Positions 60,201-64,000 of a stretch of 64,000 nt of DNA are shown here, one piece after another. The notes under the pieces are model-generated. The model ran no database searches and had not been told where the DNA came from. It saw only the letters and a program-made list of their open reading frames with translations. The stretch lies in the NCBI RefSeq assembly GCF_038502225.1, contig NC_091292.1:103473629-103537628 (forward strand). The letters are read 5' to 3'. The translations under genes were made by a program, and so were the position numbers. Source of the stretch: Cherax quadricarinatus (taxonomy: Eukaryota; Arthropoda; Malacostraca; Decapoda; Parastacidae). Each line of letters opens with the position of its first letter. Position 1 is the stretch's first letter.

Positions 60201-60505
60201 CTGTGGAAATAGACCCACACACGTCAACACAATTACCAGTGGGCGGTTGTGCCACTATGCTCCTCATGAACCAGTCATTATCAGCAGTAAATGAACACTA
60301 AACATTTATACTCTAATAGTTTTACTTGACATGTTCCACTCAGAGTAAGTATGGAAAAAGCACAACCCTCCACTTGGCATACAGAGTTAGCCTAGTTCTC
60401 TGGATGAGTGTTACAAAGACAGAGTTAACTCGGGCAAGAGATGTTTGGGCAAAGTGGAGTGACGCGAGGGCTGAGGAGGGCTGAGGGTTGAGGACTTGCG
60501 TTTAC

Positions 60506-60640
60506 CTGGTGTTAATGAGGTACTGCGCGAGGGCAACCTGGTCCGCATTACCCTTGATACTGATAGTCCTGTCTTGCTTGCTGGCTTCTTCTGACCCATC
60601 ATCATATTTGCTGATAGTGATCATAGCCCCTGTGATTTGC
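60506..60640 (-). CDS. PCBP/mub-like gene: exon with second half of KH3 domain
   Basis: A 135-nt exon between acceptor TTTCTTTACAG|G and donor ACCAG|GTAAAC. It encodes (R)QITGAMITISKYDDGSEE, then ASKQDRTISIKGNADQ and VALAQYLINT plus a split codon. This is the beta2, variable loop, beta3 and alphaC part of a type I KH domain. The IRQxSGAxIxI and LAQYLIN words place it in the PCBP/mub (alphaCP) group rather than Nova or hnRNP K. Such proteins bind C-rich single-stranded RNA and act in splicing, stability and translation. The GXXG loop half of KH3, and KH1 and KH2, must be encoded beyond 64000. Exon borders are exact from the sequence. Confidence 0.85.
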
Positions 60641-61659
60641 CTGTAAAGAAACACATGAGTAACTTCCAGACAGAAATGGTGTAAATATTAAGATGCATTA
60701 TGATGTTTTTGTTTGGGATGACAAGAATACATTCAATTATTTTTTCAAGATATTACAGTGGGTGCTCAATTATTCAAATTACATGGGTGCAAAACCTCAG
60801 TCAGAAAGACATGATCTAGTTCTGGTTTGTGGACCACTTCAATAGAAAGTTACTATTTTATACCAAAAGCTGAGAAAGACAATCACATAAAAATCAATCT
60901 GAACATTAACAAGCATAATTTAAAAATCCACGTTTCTTAACCAACTTGTACCAAACAAAGAGGACCAAACCAAACTTACATCAACTCATCATATACTTGT
61001 ACCAGGAACACAAAACACTGTTGGAAGCATTGAGAAAGAAGGTTCAGAGAAAGTGGTTGGTTACCCCTTATCTCTATTAAGCATGATGTTATTAGCCCTG
61101 CATACATGGATCATAAATAAAAATTGCATAGACAATTTGTGATGGAAAGTGAAATCTGCAAGATCTTGCAGTTTTTGATGGGAATGAAGCCAAAGTCAGT
61201 AGCAGAGATCAAATGAGGCACCAGTAAGTAAAAGGGCACAAGTGCCACCCTGGCCAAAAATGGCTTTTCATTATATGCATATGTATTTTTTTTGTATTTG
61301 TCTTTTCATGGAAAGACTAAAGTGCATTGTGGTTTAAAATCGCCGAGAGCAATAAATTTCTCTACCTTAGGATGTCACGTCTGGTCTGAGGAGTGACACA
61401 AACAATAATCATCTGTGAGAGGTAAACCCCATTTAAGCTCAAGAAATAGGTCCTATATGTCATGATAAATGTTTTGATAAGATAACTATGCCAGTTATTA
61501 AGTCATTTTCAGGAATTTCTGTTAAATAGGAAACAATGTTGTACAAAATGCATAACATTCAGAAACCTATTGGTTCTATTCCCGTGACTTCGATCTTTAT
61601 CAAATATATTGAAAATTACCTAAAATTGTCTTAATACATGTATAAATGATAACTACCTA
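60641..61659 (-). other. Intron of the PCBP/mub-like gene
   Basis: No exon or repeat is recognised apart from AT-rich sequence. Confidence 0.5.
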
Positions 61660-62400
61660 CATGAGAGTATGGAGGAGGTGAATGTATTCAGATATTTAGG
61701 AGTGGACGTGTCAGCAGATGGGTCTATGAAGGATTAGCTAAATCACAGAATTGATGAGGGGAAAAGGGTGAGTGGTGTACTTAGGAATCTGTGGAGACAA
61801 AGAACTTTGTGGAAGCAAAGAGGGGAATGTATGAGAGTATAATTATACCAACATTCTTATATGAGTGTGAAGCATGGGTGGTGAATGTTAAAACGAGAAG
61901 GCTGGAGGCAGTGGAGATGTCATGTCTGAGGGCAATGTGTGGTGTGAATATAATGCAGAGAATTCGTAGTTTAGAAATTAGGAGGTGGTGCAAGATTACC
62001 AAAACTATTATCCAGAGGGCTGAGGAGGTGGGTTCGGACATGCAGAGAGAATGGAACAAAACAGAATGACTTTGAGAGGGTATAAATCTGTAGTGGAGGG
62101 AAGGCAGGGTAGGGGTCGGCCTAGGAAAGTTTGGAGGGAGGGGTTAAAGGAGGTTTTGTGTGTGAGAAGCTTAGACTTCCAACAAGCATGCGTGAGCATA
62201 TTTGATAGGAATGGGGTGTGAGCAAAGTAATATTTAGGAAGGTATTCAGGGAAATCGGCAGGCTGGACTTGAGTCCTGGAGATGGGAGGTACAGTGTCTG
62301 CACACTGAAGAAGGGATGTTAATGTTGCAGTTTTATAACTGTAATGTAAGCATGCTTCTGGCAAGACAGTGATGGTGGGAATCAGTCGATGTGTTAACAA
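61660..62400 (+). pseudogene. RTE-like LINE 3' fragment (copy 4)
   Basis: SMEEVNVFRYLGVDVSADGS, YESIIIPTFLYECEAWV and LRAMCGVNIMQRIRSLEIRR occur in broken frames, followed by the GRPRK region and 3' UTR to an A-rich end. It lies antisense within the PCBP/mub intron. Closest in wording to copy 1. Confidence 0.8.
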
Positions 62401-62757
62401 AAAAAAAAAATGAAACTCACTGAAAAAAATAAAGAAATATCCCACAAAATACAATTTGAGTGATCCAAATATCTTCATTAGTTTTAAAAATTGTAACCTG
62501 TAAAATATGAACAAGTTTTCTCAGTAGTATTTTAAAGTTGACATTTGCACTACTTAACTTGCCAGCACCTCAAATACAGTAGCATTGGCTGGCTGCCACA
62601 AAACTCAATGATTTTCTTATTCATGATCCCTCAGTATTGCTGATTTTTGCTGTTTAATTCTTTAGTTATTACTACATTTTAAGTCATATCTGCAATGGTC
62701 TATTAAGTTTTTCTATTTTCATTAAAAGGAACCAGATCCTTTTAGTTATTCAGTTCT
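62401..62757. other. Intronic sequence, nothing recognised
   Basis: AT-rich, no exon. Confidence 0.5.
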
Positions 62758-64000
62758 TTAACCCTTTCAGGGTCTATGCTGTAGTTCTACAGCTTTGAGT
62801 TGTGGGTCCAAACTGTAGAACTACGCCAAAATTCTAGCAGCCTCAAATTTAGCCCGAGAAGGCTGGTAGGCCTACATCTAAGAGAATGGGTCTGCGTGGT
62901 GTGTGTGCACTATAAACAATAATTCTAGGCACCTTCATGGCATTGTGGGAACACTACCTCAGTAAGCTTTGTTCACCATGCCTCGCGGCAAGGCAGCTCT
63001 CACTCCAAAGCGAATTGGGACTCTTCCTAGCTGATAGTCGACTCTGAATGAAGAGGAATTCTATGGTTCTGATCGATTAGTGACCGAAAGCAATGACCAG
63101 GATATCAAAAATAGTGTGGAAAATCCTGATGATCCTCGACCTTCTACCTCTGGTGTGGGCACGTCTCAGTCACATTCAGTTGTACCTCGTCACAAGAGAA
63201 AACTAATATTTTTGCATGGCCAGGCCTCAGACTTGAATAATGGTGATGATAGTGATGTGGACTTTGATTTTACTGCTCTTCATGACCATTCAAGTAGTGA
63301 TAGTGATGAATCATATTCACCAGTGAAGAGTTAGTATACACGCCGCCGCATGTGCTCGGGTACTGTTCCATGTGCAGTGCCAAGGGGACAGAGTACATCC
63401 CGTGGCCCTACACCAGGAATAGACAGTGAAAGTGAGGATGATGTGACTACACTTGGCATGGATAGACCACGAGCATCAGTAGGTGGTGGTAGTGCCACGG
63501 CCACGCATGACTCACCAGCCCAGGCTGGGACCCATGCCGCTGACTCATCAGATCCAGGACAAAGCAGAGCATCATCCACCACCACACCACAACCAGCTTA
63601 TGATGTCCAGTATCCACCAGCAAACTGCATCTGGGATTGGCAGCAAAATCCCAATCCCCAGCAGTTTGATGACTCTCAAAGTGGAGTCCTACCAGCTTGT
63701 TCCCTTGGAAACACTGCAAATGAACTGGAATTCTTTGAACTATTCTTTGACCAGCCCTTGATGGAAACTATTGTCAGGGAAAGTAACAAATATTTTGAGT
63801 ACACCATGGCAAATACGATCATATCACCACAGTCAAGACTACACCTGTGGAAAGAGACAACTGTGGCTGAAATGTATTTGCTTTTTTCAACAATAATGCT
63901 TATGCCTCATGTCTATAAGCATAATATAAAATCATACTGGTCCACAGATCGGCTAATTTGTACCCTGCCCTTCAGTGAAATCATCCCGGTGAACAGCTTT
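62758..64000 (+). mobile_element. piggyBac-family transposon, left end to window edge
   Basis: The target tetranucleotide TTAA (62758-62761) is followed by CCCTTTCAGGGTC, a piggyBac-type terminal repeat start. Subterminal CTGTAGTTCTACAG and CTGTAGAACTACG words form inverted repeats, plausible transposase sites. The right end is outside the window. Confidence 0.8.
62978..64000 (+). pseudogene. piggyBac transposase, N-terminal part, with stops
   Basis: The likely start is MPRGKAALTPKRIG at 62978, but a TGA/TAG pair follows within 20 codons. The frame 63080-63331 continues with an acidic Ser/Asp-rich N-terminal region and stops once (TAG at 63332). From 63335 the same frame is open to the window end, with FFELFFDQPLMETIVRE, ESNKYFEYTMAN, LHLWKETTVAEMYLLF and KSYWSTDRL. 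These match the start of the piggyBac catalytic domain (DDE_Tnp_1_7 type, PGBD4-like). The three catalytic aspartates would lie beyond 64000. Two in-frame stop sites make it a likely dead copy, unless read-through or introns occur. Confidence 0.82.

Larger units (their letters stand above)
58474..60505 (-). other. Intron of the PCBP/mub-like gene
   Basis: Holds two candidate cassette exons (59632-59704 and 60167-60200) and a donor-like site at 59971. Otherwise unique AT-rich sequence. Confidence 0.5.

Overview
This is a eukaryotic nuclear scaffold, almost certainly arthropod and most likely a decapod crustacean (crayfish or lobster type, an inference). The signs are TTAGG-class telomere-type repeats, a huge load of dinucleotide microsatellites and minisatellites, RTE-like, CR1-like and Penelope-like retroelements, abundant tRNA-derived SINEs, and very sparse coding exons. 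Host exons fill well under 2% of the window. A run of 100 N at 33226-33325 is an assembly gap.

Left part (1-4.5 kb): satellites, plus the promoter-proximal exon of a small secreted His/Tyr-rich protein on the minus strand (2104-2425, with TATA box and donor). Then comes the most striking structure of the window: a 12.96-kb inverted repeat at 4526-17482. Its two arms are about 6.4-6.5 kb each, the spacer is 32 bp, the ends are 5'-AG...CT-3', and a 6-bp direct repeat (AATGGC) sits exactly outside both ends. The arms contain no recognisable transposase. They are built of nested tandem repeats, a CpG-rich tract, CRE palindromes, and two (CCTAA)n arrays per arm, all pointing outward like telomeres. 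Its ends resemble those of Polinton/Maverick elements, but its body looks like a foldback element.

Middle (17.5-51 kb): a transposon graveyard. There is a CR1-like LINE on the minus strand (18.5-21.9 kb), RTE-type LINEs at 22.7-23.8, 24.2-26.7 and 44.0-49.6 kb, and a 61.7-62.4 kb fragment. The 44-49.6 kb RTE was split by a Penelope-like element (RT plus GIY-YIG) with a 12-bp target duplication, and was also hit by a SINE with a 13-bp duplication. Short elements (MITEs, SINEs, degenerate Penelope termini with hammerhead-like cores) and minisatellites, including a 2.35-kb array at 35.1-37.4 kb, fill the rest.

Right part (51-64 kb): the 3' end of a minus-strand gene for a poly(rC)-binding-protein/mushroom-body-expressed (PCBP/mub) type KH-domain RNA-binding protein. 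The last part of its third KH domain is at 60506-60640. It has two phase-compatible alternative terminal exons (58143-58473 and 56001-56091) and further candidate cassette exons. The earlier KH exons must lie beyond 64000. The introns carry an RTE fragment and a decayed piggyBac copy that runs off the window end (TTAA site at 62758). Most other open frames in the window are satellite or transposon shadows.
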